This document shows, piece by piece, positions 22,516 to 34,023 of a stretch of 64,000 nt of DNA. This DNA is from Tricholoma matsutake (taxonomy: Eukaryota > Basidiomycota > Agaricomycetes > Agaricales > Tricholomataceae). Within the stretch, counting starts at the first letter, position 1. Each line of letters starts with the position of its first letter. The stretch lies in assembly GCA_026075535.2 (NCBI GenBank), contig AP026548.1, positions 8,804,001-8,868,000 of the forward strand, given 5' to 3'. The position numbers and the translations under genes are program-made. The notes below the pieces were generated by a model that worked only from the letters and a program-made list of their open reading frames with translations, did not search any database and was not told where the DNA came from.

Positions 22516-23500
22516 TCCCCTGTCTGGATTTCTGTTTTTTTCTTTTTTTTTGGGGGGGGGGTTTGGGTGCATCAGTGTGACATGGCACGAGTACAGAAGT
22601 TGGTGGGTGCTTACTAGGCAGGTACCCCCCTTCCGGGGTCTCCTGGCATCCCTCTGCACCCTCCTAGCCCGTATCGACAGCCTCACATCCCATTTGAGTG
22701 GGGAGGAGGGGATCGGGTGGGCATGGGCATGGGTTGCGCGTTTTTTGTCATGGCAGGTCATCCCCAGTAGTATACAACCTTAAAAGCAATAAATTACAAT
22801 TAGTTAGTTTATAAAAACAAAAAGCAAATGAAAAAAACTCACATAGGGCCCAAACAACATGATCTGCATCGTTTGGGCCTGTGTTGGCTCATTTGCGGGT
22901 GGTGGCATCGTTACTAGTAGATTATAACCTAGAAAACTAAAAAAAATGAGTTAGTTAGTTTATTAAAACAAAAACCAAATGAAAAAAACTTACGTAGGGC
23001 CCAAACGACGCGATCTGCGTCGTTTGGGCCCGCGTTGGCTCGTTTGTGAGTGGTGGCATTGTTGCCAGTAGATTATAACCTAGAAAGCTAAAAAAAAGGT
23101 TAGTTAGTTTATAAAAACAAAAAGCAAACGAAAAAAACCTTACTTAGGGCCCAAACAATGCGATCTGCATCGTTTGGGCCTGTGTTCTGTCCAATCACGT
23201 CGTTTGGGCCCATGTTATGTCTGGCAGTCAAGTAGAACCTATAAAACAAACAAAACAAGTTAGTTAGTATGAAAAAACAAGAAGCAAACGAAAAAAAACA
23301 TACTTAGGCCCCAAACGATGCGATCTGCGTCGTTTGGGCCCGCGTTCCATCCAGTCGGCTCGTTTGAAGGTGGTGGTGATGGTGGCATTTGGTGTGGGAA
23401 TGGTGGTGGTGGGTGCACATGCAGTGGTGGTGGTAGAGTGGAGAGGAGGAGGAGGCAGCGTTGGCGACAGTGGTGGTGGTGGTTGTGAGCTGGCAGTCAC
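22471..23500 (-). pseudogene. minus-strand gene with tandemly duplicated exon/intron units
   Basis: Four copies of a roughly 150-bp unit each carry, on the minus strand, an acceptor (tag or aag before GTT), an exon and a donor (gtatgt, gtaagg, gtaagt, gtgagt). Proposed internal exons are 23144-23238 (95 nt), 22994-23079 (86 nt) and 22843-22928 (86 nt), with a last exon from 22778 downward. Each exon contains an inverted repeat of gggcccaaacgacgc, perfect at 22997-23031. In one frame it reads RGPKRRRSRRLGP, a basic stretch. The first exon lies in a Pro/Thr/His-rich frame (to 23500). The overall frame is not continuous in my reading (one copy gives TAG), so this may be a relic. Function unknown. 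Confidence 0.45.
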
Positions 23501-23607
23501 GTGTCATGTGTCATGCATATGCATACTTATTAATTATTCTGTTAATGGCTGTGATTAACTACGTACCTTGGTTGGGTAATAAATGTATTAAATGTATGCC
23601 CAAGAAT

Positions 23608-23682
23608 AATTGCTTGGTAGCTCAGTGGTTAAGTGTGCTGTTATGTATGCAGACCCAAGGTCGAGTGTTCAATTCTTGATGT
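23608..23682 (+). repeat. tRNA-derived SINE-like head
   Basis: The segment contains a box A-like TGGTAGCTCAGTGGTTA and, about 30 bases on, a box B-like GTTCAATTC, the internal RNA polymerase III promoter arrangement of tRNAs. A full cloverleaf does not fold cleanly, so a SINE head or degenerate tRNA is more likely than a tRNA gene. Confidence 0.45.
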
Positions 23683-23689
23683 GTGTCAA

Positions 23690-23935
23690 ACTTTTATTTG
23701 GGAAAGCATGTGCATTCCGGTTATTCCAGTCAGTCCGGTTATTCCTGTTATTCCAGTTGTGATGAGTCCGGTCAGATTCCAGGGATTCCGGGTGTAAATT
23801 GGATCCTTATTCTGACTGGAATTGTGCTGCATAGGGAAAACTACATACAAAAAAAATTCCACCGGATTCCAGAAATTCCAGAAATTCTGGCCAGATGAAC
23901 CGGAATCCAACTGGAATAGGTGGGGGAGTGTAAAG
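23690..23935. repeat. degenerate ATTCCRG repeats
   Basis: Many copies of attccag, attccgg and their complements (tggaat, ccggaat) occur, for example 23715-23770 and 23860-23915. It may be the tail of the SINE-like unit. No coding evidence. Confidence 0.5.
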
Positions 23936-24907
23936 TACTCGTTTTTCCTATGATCAGGTAGTTGGTTGTCAATGAATTATTATGCTTGTGGGGTGGATAC
24001 TTTTTTATTTTATTTTAATCATATGTATATTAGTTACATGTAGATACATAGCTTGTAGGACCAGTCTGAACCAGTCGACAAACCGCTAATGGACTGCTCT
24101 GAACTGGTCGACAAACTGCTAATGGACTGTGGTTTGGTAGATATTTGAATAATATAGGACCAGGGCAGTCTGCAGTTCAGCCAAAAAAGGCAAAAAGACC
24201 AGACCAAACCAGACTTTCAAACTCTACCTGGCTTACATATAGAAAATCAATCTTAGCATAATCAGAGTTTAACTCAGTCTCTGTACAAGTGACGATGATA
24301 ATACAAGTACTGTACCTAGCATAATCAGAGTTTAACTATAGGTACAGTAAGTAATGATCCATAATCGAGTGATAACAAATGTGCTCACCTCAGTCTCTGT
24401 ACAAGTGACTGAGGTGAACAGTTGACTGTCTACTCTATATATATGTGAGGCCAGCTACACAAAGAATGAAAGGAATAAACAGCACAAAGGGTACCTATGA
24501 AACGACGCATCAAAGAGATAAGCTATAAATAGTACACACATCAGATCCATGATTGCGTACACTCACAGTGTGATAATGAGCATTCTCAACATTACATACA
24601 CACCATTGACACTTATTTGTACACAGTTTGAACTGATCATATTAACCACACATTGTATCATTGGATTCCCCATTCTTCCTTTCCCCCATATACTCCGCTT
24701 GTCCCTTACTCCTGTATTTCTTGTTTACTCTAATACCACATTGTTGTCCTGTCACATTGGTGATCTGACAGTGAGTGTTATATCAGTCCTTCCCTTTCTT
24801 TGCCTTTAAGTGTTATCTATCCCCAATTATGGGATAGGTTTCCATCATGTTGTAAATCCTAAGTACTATCTTCTGTGCATAGGGCTCGAGTATGCAACAA
24901 GTAATTG
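23936..24907. other. no gene; repeated motifs and a copia-like leader
   Basis: Short direct repeats occur (aaccagtcgacaaaccgctaatggactg-like, and gcataatcagagtttaact at about 24255 and 24315). Near 24750, cattggtgatctgacagtgag resembles the primer-binding region after a copia LTR. A matching LTR pair was not found, so the assignment is weak. Confidence 0.35.
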
Positions 24908-24915
24908 GACCTGTG

Positions 24916-25165
24916 CACATAGGTAAGCTACACTGTACCGAATAATACAGTCTATCGAACGCATACAGTGTACCGAATGATACAGGTTCGGTGGACGCTG
25001 TTGAACACTCTCACAGTATGTATAACATGTACTAGTATCAAATGAATACACTTTTACAATTCTTGCTTGTGATACACTATGAAGAATGTTAATAATATAC
25101 AGATCAGAGATAGCGTACATGGTACTCAGCAATGGCAATGGCAACGGCATCAGCATCAGCATAGA
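24916..25165 (+). repeat. left terminal inverted repeat of the KDZ element
   Basis: Matches the reverse complement of 36045-36294, including gtatgtataacatgtactagt and acaattcttgcttgtgatac. The outermost 2-3 bases differ (CAC versus AG). Confidence 0.85.
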
Positions 25166-26090
25166 GGTACGGCATCAGCATCAGGCACCACTTCACCATA
25201 ACAGTATGACCTAGCTGCATGTACTATAGTGAACTACAATGCTTGGTATAGATGTGCATAGGAGACTGTATGGCCTAGCTATGGGCAATGATGCAATAAT
25301 TCATTCTATGTAGTGCAGACCTACCAAACAGGTATTTTACAATTCTTGCTTGTATCTATGAGATAGCATTGGACATGGTATTTGGCATCAGCATCGGCAT
25401 CAGCATCAGCATAGATGTGCGGTAAGAATCTAATACTGTTGATGAAATAGTCACAGCCATCGGCATCGGCAGACACATCAGCACAGAAATCAACATTGAC
25501 GTCAACATCAGCAGCAGTGGACAGACACTTTGGGGTGGAAATCTATATATGAAGAGCATTGGCAATGGGCATTAGCAAACCAGACACACAATGGGCGCAG
25601 GCAGTATGAATGAATGAACAAAATCAACAAAACAGCAGTGTTCATCCTAGCTAAAATAACAATGTCGGTACTAGCTAATTGTGAGAACCGGTGGGATCAG
25701 CCATGTTGTCGTCATGGGACAATGATCTCATTCAAATGTCTGAGAACCTGATTTCAGATTATATTCCATCCTTTCCTTCAAGGTTGCATATGTCTTCAAT
25801 GTGACATCTTGCTGTTCCAGCTTCTCAACCTTGGCCATGTAGAGACAATGACTGGCATCCTTGTATGAGGTGCCAAGGTTGTTTTGCAGGGCTTTCACTT
25901 TGGCATGGCACCTCAACAGCTCCCTGTCTGTCAATTTCTGCAACAGGATGAACTAACAGTCATACAAATGAGGACAAGGCACTTACTGGATCAGCAGGTA
26001 GCATTAGCTGGTTGCGGGCCAATGCATAGTAGTATGGTTTATCAGTCATGTTTCCAGACTGCAAAGTCATCAGTAAGAGGATAGACGAGG
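25166..26090. other. subterminal region of the KDZ element
   Basis: Contains repeated ggcatc, ggcaat and gtcaac words, a second partial copy of the TIR motif acaattcttgcttgt (25335), and short minus-strand frames (25728-25943 is Leu/Lys/Glu-rich). No convincing gene. Confidence 0.45.
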
Positions 26091-26103
26091 CAAACAAGAC
26101 ACG

Positions 26104-26290
26104 GCATTGGCCAAGAAATGGCATCGGCCAAGACGCGGCATCGGCCAAGACGCGGCATCGGCCAAGACACGGCATCAGCCAAGACACGGCATCAGCCAAG
26201 ACACGGCATCAGCCAAGACACGGCATCAGCCAAGACACGGCATCAGCTAAGACACGGCATCAGCCCAAGGATGGCATCAGGCCAAGATGG
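26104..26290. repeat. 17-bp minisatellite
   Basis: About ten copies of gccaagacacggcatca, with early copies carrying CG (gacgcggcatcg) and later copies CA. A 17-bp period rotates the frame, so all three frames stay open and repeat every 17 residues. Confidence 0.85.
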
Positions 26291-27079
26291 CTATGCTGGC
26301 GACAATGAGACTGAAAAGAAGGAAATCTTACCCCCCCATGTGCCATATGTACATTGAATTCAACCTTCTTGCAATAGGCCTCCATTGCCTGGTGGGTAGC
26401 TGGAATCATAAAATGGGGCACTAGATAGTGCTGCCCATTGTCACCTCAGATAACAACATATCCATCAGGAATATAAGTGTCGGTTTGCTGATTGCTCATG
26501 GTATAGATAACACAGATGATAACAAGTGATACCGTTTAATCAGGACATTATTTGTTTGTATATATTGTATATTGATCAACAACACGTGATTGTTGATTTT
26601 CAGTGTTTCACTCTTTTTCATCTCAACATTGACCCCGCTGCCGCAGCCGACTCATCAACCATGAACATTACACACCAACAAGTGCTTGGCCAGATCAGCG
26701 AGATCAAGCAATACATCTGCAATGGCCTTCGGGACCAAAGTATCAAGGCCGTGATGAAGGAAAGAAAATCGGCCCTTGTGAGTGGATTGACATACTATCA
26801 GATCAATGATGCACTTACCAATTGTAGAAAACCTTATTTGCCTGGCAAAGAGAGGTTCTCACAGAGGATGTGCAGGCCGTCTTCCAGGCCGATGCCTTTT
26901 TGTGGGGATTTGTGGTAGCATGGTCAAAGTAAGACAGGACAGGGGACCAGAAGTTTATTGAAGGTCAACTGAGGGCAATGAAGACCTTCGACAAGAAAAA
27001 GGGCATAACAGGTCCTGTGTCCACATCGGCTGGACCAACGGCCGCGGCAATGGCAGTTGGAATGGCAAGGGAGGGGAGA

Positions 27080-27395
27080 ATGGCCACAGCAGCAGGAAAG
27101 GGAATGGCAGCGGGAAAAGGAATGCAGCAGGAAAAGGAATGCAGCAGGAAAAGGAATGGCAGCAGGAAAAGGAATGGCAGCGGGAAAAGGAATGGCAGCA
27201 GGAAAAGGAATGGCAGCGGGAAAAGGAATGGCAGCGGGAAAAGGAATGGCAGCAGGAAAAGGAATGGCAGCGGGAAAAGGAATGGCAGCAGGAAAAGGAA
27301 TGGCAGCAGGAAAAGGAATGGCAGCAGGAAAAGGAATGGCAGCGGGAAAAGGAATGGCAGCAGGAAAAGGAACGGCAGCAGGAACAGCACCGGCC
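27080..27395. repeat. 18-bp minisatellite inside the accessory gene
   Basis: About 16 copies of ggcagc(g/a)ggaaaaggaat. The period is a multiple of three, so each frame gives a six-residue repeat (GKGMAA, KEWQRE-like, or SRKRNG) and the minus strand gives PAAIPF. Copies alternate between cggg and cagg, a CpG site. Confidence 0.9.
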
Positions 27396-28454
27396 AAGAA
27401 AGTGGGGATGGCAGTGGGAAAGACAGGGATGGCAGCAGCAGAGAAAGGAAGAGTGGCAGCAGCAAAGGCACAAGAAGCAGCAGTGGCAATGGCTGCAGCA
27501 ATGCTGACACCAACAAGGATAGAAGTGGCACTGGCACTGGCCAAGATGCAGGCCCAACCAGAAGCATCAGGATCCAGACTTCCAGCCCCAGCCCAGCGAC
27601 CAATGCTGCCAGCAATCACAGTGAGACCCAGGCTGCGAGAGGTGCAGAGTAGCAAGGGATCAGAGGAGGATTTTGATGAGGGATGCTGGTGCCAATCCCA
27701 GGATGGAGCAGAAGCGGCACAATGCAGCAAGGGCAGCATGAGGAGCACCTGAGCGAGGGAGTTTGCAAACGACGCCATGTGCACGATGTGTCAGGCTTAG
27801 GTGAGAGTGTTGGGAGCAGGTGAATGGGAAAACGGCCTGCTACTTCTGTGGGAAAGGGAAAATTTGGTGCAATCCAGAAGACGTGGATCGAGTGCTGAGA
27901 ACCAAGAAAGCAAAAGGATCGGCAAGAAGAAAAGCAAAGAAGGCATGATTTTCCAGTGAAGACAGTGGAGAGGAACTGTCTAGGCGGTTCACTGCAAGCC
28001 AAAAAGGAAAATCCAAAGGTTAGTTCTTCCATATCATGACACATAAAACTACTAACACGTATACCCATAGCTGTGGAAGAGGATATCGACATGGCCGATC
28101 TCGAGCCTGAGCCGACTGCCCTCCCTGCCCTGACTCCCTACCCCTCTGCCGGTGACTACGCCACCTTCACTGGACGTCTAAACCAACTGGAGGAAGACAT
28201 GTACAAGCATGCATGGTGGAATGAAGAGTCATTCCTAGAGTCCCGACTCCACATACAAGAACTCTGGGAGATGGTCAACTTGCTTCAAAACAGGGTGAAC
28301 GACATTGAAGGATACTTTGAGTTGCAGGCTGGTGCACAGCCCATTACATTGTACAATGGTTACATGGCTGGGCAGGTGGTTCACCTCGAGAGGACTCCAA
28401 GCAGGAGGGCAGAGGCGGATTGGGAAGAAATGACAGATGCCGAGGAAGGCAATG

Positions 28455-28622
28455 CTGCTCCCGCTCCTGCTCCTGTTCCTGCTCCCGGTCCCAGTCCTGC
28501 TCCTCCTCCTGCTCCTGCTCCTGCTCCTTCTCCCACTCCTTCTGCCACTCCCACTCCCGCTCCTGCTCCTGCCCCAACTCCTGCCCCAACTCCTGCTCCC
28601 ACTCCCATTGCCACTCCTGATG
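28455..28622 (+). repeat. Pro/Ala-coding microsatellite
   Basis: Imperfect repeats of cctgctcctgct and ccactcc code for alternating Pro-Ala and Pro-Thr. They form a flexible tail of the accessory protein. Confidence 0.85.
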
Positions 28623-29289
28623 CCGCTGCCGGCGACAAAGATGAACAGATGGCAGAACTGGTTGAGGAGGGGGGATTTGTTGAGGGTAACAATGAGCCTG
28701 AGCATGGTGAGGAGGGACTGGCTGTGCTGGAAGAGGTGGGGGGGAAGCATCCTTGGCTGGCGCCCCCCCCCCCATCCAAATTATTCTGGCCACACCACAG
28801 GATTCTCAAGAAATGGTACAGCCCACAACATCAATGGCCCCACCACTCCCTCTCCTCTTCCCCCCAATGTTGCTTGCCAAGCCTGAGGCTGCCACCCCAG
28901 CATCAGCAGTCGATATAATCACCTCACCCTGGCCCTCCCCTCCCCCTGCACAGCTGCGCCGATCCCCACGTGGGCTGACCCCTGGTCCATCTGGACTACG
29001 TTCCAGAAGTACCACCCCTCAGCCAAACCCAAGGAAGAGAGCAGGAAAATCTGAGGACAGAGGGGAGATGAAGCAAGGCAGAAAAGAATAGATGTGATTT
29101 GGCATGTACATAAAAGTTGGACTATCTTTTTTTTCACATTACATAGTGTTTTATTTGTAAATCTACACAGCAAATTTCACTTTTTTAATTCTCTGTCTCC
29201 TCCCAACAGCCTGGGTTGAAATGGCTTCCTGCTGTGCAAGGTCATTGGCTGTCTTTCGGATAGGTCGTGCTCATGCAGAGGATGGATTT

Positions 29290-29640
29290 GCTGCCGATCC
29301 TGATGTTGCCATTGCCAATCAGACTTTTGCTGTTGCCGATATTGGTGTTTCTGTTGCCAATCCTATTGGTGCTGTTGCCAATATTGGTGTTGCCATTGCC
29401 GATCCTAGTGGTGCCATTGCCAATATTGGTGCTGCCATTGCTGATTGTAATGTTGCCATTGCCAATATTGGTGTTGCCATTGCCGATCCTAGTGGTGCCA
29501 TTGCCGATATTGGTGCTGCCATTGCTGATTGTACTGTTGCTGTTGCCGATATTGGTGTTGCCGTTGCCGATCCTAGTGGTGCCATTGCCGATATTGGTGT
29601 TGCCATTCCCAATATTGATGTTGCCATTGCCCATGCCCCT
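29290..29640. repeat. 21-bp coding minisatellite with four-unit higher order
   Basis: Plus-strand translation repeats IANIGVA, IADPSGA, IADIGAA and IADCNVA in order, so 21-bp units are grouped into an 84-bp higher-order repeat. The minus strand encodes the end of the second accessory gene (SAMAPLGSA). Confidence 0.85.
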
Positions 29641-31814
29641 GTTGCCGTTCCAGATTCCACTAACGCTGCTAAAGCCTTTGCCCTTGCAATAGGACGCTCC
29701 ATCCGATTTCCCCCTGAAAGTGGTCGAGGCTTAGGGCACTGTGAGCTCTCTTGAGGTATATCCAACAGAAATGGATCAATTGGGCATGGGGGATCATTTA
29801 CAATGGCATTTCCAGCTGATCCAGGCATGATGTATCTCATGTAAATGTGTCGAGGAACGAGATATTCTGGTTCACTGTCACTAGGACCATTAATTGGCTG
29901 TGGTTGAGTGACACCAACCATGCAGAGGCTGTCCATTGTCATTTGATCCACTTGGACATATTGTGATTCAGTTGTATCAGAATTTGGGGTCTGTCCTGCA
30001 GTTGATATTCGGCGAGCTTCCTTGCGCTTGGGTTTGCCTTTGACAACTTTTCTGCCTATTGATGCAGCAGGCAGTTCAGCAGCGGCAATGGCCTCCAGTT
30101 CGGTAATGGGTTGAGGATCGGCATCAGCATCATCATTTCTTTGGCCCCTGTGGTTTGCAGACAGCAGTTTGGCAACGGCAATGGCAATGGCAATTGCAAC
30201 AGCAATGGCAATGGCAATGGCAATGGCAATGGCAATGGCAATGGCAATGGCAATGGCAATGGCAATGGCAATGGCAATGGCAACAGCAATGGCAACGGCA
30301 ATGGCAACGGCAATGGCCCCAAGCTCGGTGCCACTCTGAGGATCAGGATCATCATTTCTACGGCCCCTGCATTTGGAAATGTGTCAGGAGGGTGAAGGGT
30401 TATTCAAATCATTCGGATAGTGTGCAGGAGCCACACTCCCATCCATGGCTTTGATCACTTTGAACCAGAACACTCTTTCAGGGCCCTGCACTATTTGTCG
30501 CTGCAGAACATGGTCAAAGAAGTCTTCTATGATACTCTTGTGCATGTTCCATGGGTCTCTGATTTTGAACCTAGCTGGGAGATATTCCAGACTGACAAAT
30601 GATGATGTCTGATCTGCAATTGCTTTGAATGGGATATGGCGACTATGACCATTGTTTGCTAGTTCTGCAGGAGATGAGTAACGGTTTGTGGAATAGGAAG
30701 TCAACATACTGTGATGCTGGCCAAGATACAACATAAACCATTCTTCCAGCTCTTTTTTCTTGAATTGTGATCCTTTCCATGATGTGGGAAGGATTGGGAA
30801 GCCATCATTAGTCATTGTTAATCGGGTTAGTGTTGCGTTATGTTGCGTTGCCGACCTTGAAGCAAGGTGTGATGGGCATAAAAACTTGATATAACTCATA
30901 AAGTTTTGCTTCAGTTCAGTTACTTGATCATGATACGTGTCCAGAAATGATCATGCAGGGGTGGCTATCAGAGAGGCAACATTTTTGTGACTGGATTCGG
31001 CATCGGCATTGGCATCGCATTGGCAGTAAATGATTGGGGGACTCATGCGTCAACAACCATCAAACCATTAGGTGCAGTATAGGCTGTAAATGTCACAGAC
31101 AACACCCCCATTTCCAGCCACTGTTGTCATGCATTCTCCACCACACATTTAAGGAGGTATTTGTCTGCTAAACTGTGAAATGTTTGTTATGTCCAGCAAC
31201 AGCAACGGCAACGGCATCGGCTTCAACTTACACTCGCTTTGTCTGCTCGGGATATCCTTCCCGCATCATTTTCTCCTGTTTGACTTCAAGGATGGCTTTC
31301 TCCTCTGCATTCATGGTGTCGAAAACATGCTTGATAGCTGGCAGTCGTGCTTGGAACCATCCTGGTGTACTTGTGGTGGCATCCTCAACACCTAACAGGT
31401 TTGCGATCTGTTGGAAAACTCGGTCCCGGTACAAGCTCCAAATGACTTCCAACCACTTTACTTTGAAGTGGTTCAATTTTGGTGAGAGGCCTTTGGTCAT
31501 TCGCCAGTTGTTGGAAAGCCAGGTTGTTAGTTCCTGGCGATGTGATCAATAATACAACCTTCACATGCTTGTGAGTTTACCTTGGCACAAATGTGACTCT
31601 CCTCCTCATCCACAGGGGCCCTGTCAATTGACACCCAGTAGTTGAATATTGCTGGGAGGATGTCACACTTGAGTATTTGCAATCGGCCAGCTTTCGATTC
31701 CTGCGATCGGAATGCAACTTTATAAGGCTCAATGATCTTCCACTCTTCAACCATATATCTGCTTCCCTTCCGGTACTGTCTCAACCGTGGGGTCTCTGAT
31801 GGCTCAGGCAGCAT
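29319..31814 (-). pseudogene. second KDZ accessory gene, unnamed basidiomycete family
   Basis: Read on the minus strand, 31527-31814 gives RLRQYRKGSRYMVEEWKIIE and DILPAIFNYWVSID. An intron beginning gtaaactc leads to TWLSNNWRMTKGLSPKLNHF and GWFQARLPAIKHVFDTMNAE (31228-31500). Then come NDGFPILPTSWKGSQ, SLEYLPARFKIRDPWNMHKS (30384-30860) and finally a Pro/Ser-rich end with the 21-bp repeat. From general knowledge, proteins with a WFQxRxxAIKxV...EGYP block and a DDGFPILP block are common and uncharacterised in Agaricomycete repeats. The stop at 30384 and the repeat insertion at 30165-30320 break the frame. Function unknown. Confidence 0.5.
30165..30320. repeat. GGCAAT hexamer microsatellite
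   Basis: Some 25 tandem ggcaat/ggcaac hexamers. It is the purest array of the word that recurs throughout this transposon. It reads NGNGNG on the plus strand and AIAIAI or PLPLPL on the minus strand. Confidence 0.95.
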
Positions 31815-31961
31815 TAGGGGGGAATGATGTGAAGGAAAGAATCATTCTTGTCATTGACATAAAACATGGATCACACAAGGATCACACAAGGATCACACAA
31901 GGTCGATAGTACAATACCCCCATCAATAATTGGGTGTCGTTGTGACTCACCCCAAATCATC

Positions 31962-33650
31962 ATGAGCCTAACAAGAGTTCCTTACAAGCGAAAGAGAAGA
32001 TCAAAGAAGAATGCCCCCCTGAATGAGGACAATGACGATGCAGTTGATACTGTTACACATGTAGAAGTTGAGGTCAACACAAAACATGGACCAAAAACAA
32101 AGTACATCAAGGTCCCCCTGACTGCAGTGGAAGAACTGGGTCAATCAAATTCTGTTATACATGATAATCCCAATGTTGCTCCAGAATGGGACATGCAAGA
32201 ACCTCAGGTGGCCGCCGAGCCGACTCGGCCACACATCAGCATGGTTAGTTTCTGAAACTGATTGCTTATGGAGCGAGGCTCATATACAAATAATAGAGAC
32301 AGCGAGACTATGTACTGGAGTTTGTGGGACGAGTAGATGAATTGCTGCAAGCATCCCTTGCTTGGCAGGCATGGTTGGTTGACAAACAAGTTTGCAACCA
32401 CTGTCCATTCAATAAATGGGCAATTTGGTGATGTGTTGATTGTTCACTGGGAAGCACGCTTTGCTGCACATGCATGCGTGTAACCCACAGGCAAAATCCC
32501 TTCCATCGCATTGAATGCTGGACCAGCACACACTTCCACCGGGCTGAGCTATGGGAGGTTGGCACATACATTTTAGTCCAGCACCAGATGGATCAGCCAA
32601 TTTGCAACGCTCTGAACTTCCAATTGAAATATCTGGAGACATTTGAAGATGTGAAGGATAAAGCAGAGCAAGAGTCGGCCAATTGGCAGGCAAACGACCA
32701 GCAACGGCACCGGCCCTCTTCACCTGACTCAACCTTGAACACCTATAATGAGTCTCAGGCCAACGACTGGGCCAACGATGAAGCTGGGGCCAACTCAGCA
32801 TTTTTTAATCACCTTGATGCCCTTTGGCATCAAGGGAAGGGGAATATTGATGTTGAGAACGGTTTCCAAGACTTCTTTGATGGCAATGATGAATCTGAAG
32901 TTGAGCATGCCGATGATGACCTCCATGGGTTTCAACCATATTTGCCTAATCCTAATCACACTGCCAATGCCGTCCCAGCTGCCAATGCCATACCTTCTGC
33001 CGATGCCGTACCTCCTGCCAATGCTGTCCCAACTGCTGATGCCCTGAACAACAGTTATATTCATGTGGTCCATACAAATGGAATACATCACTTAGCGATG
33101 GTTACCTGCCAGTGTCAGGGGGAACACCAAATTCCCTTGGACCTGGTAACCAGTAACTTACTACCCACAAGCTTCACCAACATACGGACTCTGTTCACCA
33201 TGCAGGTCCTAGACCATTTTCGGCTCTGTAATCTGGAATTAAAGGCATCAGCCTATCAGTTTTACCAGCTGATTCGGCGTGTAGCATTGCTGATGAGGCC
33301 TGCTGAAGTGGTCAATCTCTACCATGAGCTTCGGCGCATGTCCCGCTTATGGTGTTGGATGAAAAGATTGAAGTGGGCAGGGTATGGACACAATCAAAGA
33401 GATCCTTTGAATCCTGAACCAGGATCACTTGCCAATTTCTGTCCAGCCTGTCCTCAAGTAGGCATTAATATACTGGAAAATTGGAAGGACGATGTGAACC
33501 AGTGGGTGTCAAAATACCTTGGTGCAGTGGCATCTAAAATGATACTATGGATTTCAGATTTGGTTTTAAATGCATATTCGTGGCCGATGGGAATTTCAAA
33601 GCTGATCATGTTTGGCAGAAAAACTCTGATACTGATAATGGTATGAATTA
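31962..33650 (+). pseudogene. KDZ transposase, 5' part (CxC2 domain and first catalytic Asp)
   Basis: Exon 1 (31962-32243) encodes MSLTRVPYKRKRRSKK and an acidic stretch. A 53-nt intron (32244-32296) leads to exon 2. This holds a CxC2-type cysteine domain (CVDCSLGSTLCCTCMRVTH, then NPFHRIECWT), followed by FTMQVLDHFRLCNLELKASA, RRMSRLWCWMKRLKWAGYGH and FCPACPQVGINI, typical of KDZ transposases. After another intron, FVADGNFKADHV carries the first Asp of the catalytic triad (codon 33586-33588). A TGA at 32429-32431 replaces an expected Arg before CVDC. A weak continuation (TEKGHMYYVNM, about 33707) is seen, but I cannot find the later catalytic residues, so the 3' half appears lost. The enzyme would bind the TIRs and cut DNA. 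Confidence 0.85.
32960..33045 (+). repeat. GCCAATGCC-type repeat in the transposase frame
   Basis: Repeats of gccaatgccgtccc code for ANAVP, the in-frame counterpart of the hexamer arrays elsewhere in the element. Confidence 0.75.
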
Positions 33651-34023
33651 GCATTGAGGGCTGACAATGCATTTAGATCAACAAATGCCAATGATATCTC
33701 CCCTCTCTGACTGAAAAGGGCCACATGTATTATGTAAACATGATATAAACACAATTATCTTGATCACCAACCACGACCATGTCGAACAAAAGTCTCTCAA
33801 TCTTCAACCCTTTTTCTTTGCAATCAGGCCCGAAAGGGCAACTCCAAATGTGGACACAAGAGATCATTTGGTATGTGGAGTCCTGATTCCGTCAAGTTTT
33901 GTTGGAGTTAGACCAGGCAAACTTTGTAAAACAACATTGGATGCAAAAAATTCTCTATGCCGAGCTTGTATGTTGAGATCTTTCCTAAAGGAAGTAAGTA
34001 TACATCACTGACAAGTATGACAG

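Larger units (their letters stand above)
26661..29091 (+). pseudogene. KDZ accessory gene: zinc-cluster, coiled-coil, Pro/Ala-rich protein
   Basis: The first exon starts at ATG 26661 (MNITHQQVLGQISEIKQYI). A 50-nt intron (26778-26827) leads to TLFAWQREVLTEDVQAVFQA. After the 18-bp repeat, 27778-27870 encodes CX2C-X6-C-X9-C-X2-C-X6-C (PCARCVRL ... ACYFCGKGKIWC), a Zn2Cys6-like spacing, followed by basic and acidic stretches. A 52-nt intron (28019-28070) joins a coiled-coil-like exon (NLLQNRVNDIEGYFELQ) and a Pro/Ala repeat. The end (28753-29091) is basic, RKRAGKSEDRG. Stops interrupt the frame (TAA after 26930, TGA at 27802-27804 and near 27947), two plausibly from CGA, and a C-run at 28764-28774 shifts the frame. 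A nucleic-acid-binding role is inferred from the cysteine cluster only. Confidence 0.6.

Noticed and set aside
26104..26290. Possible CRISPR array, because of regular short repeats
   Set aside because: The units are contiguous 17-mers without spacers and lie in a eukaryotic transposon.
26924..27784. Minus-strand frames of 200-286 codons rich in PAAIPF or cysteine
   Set aside because: They are read from the 18-bp minisatellite in reverse. Every frame of such a repeat stays open. No start, domain or splice support was found.
30056..30454. NGNGNG, QWQWQW and PLPLPL frames
   Set aside because: They are pure translation of the GGCAAT hexamer array and not evidence of protein.
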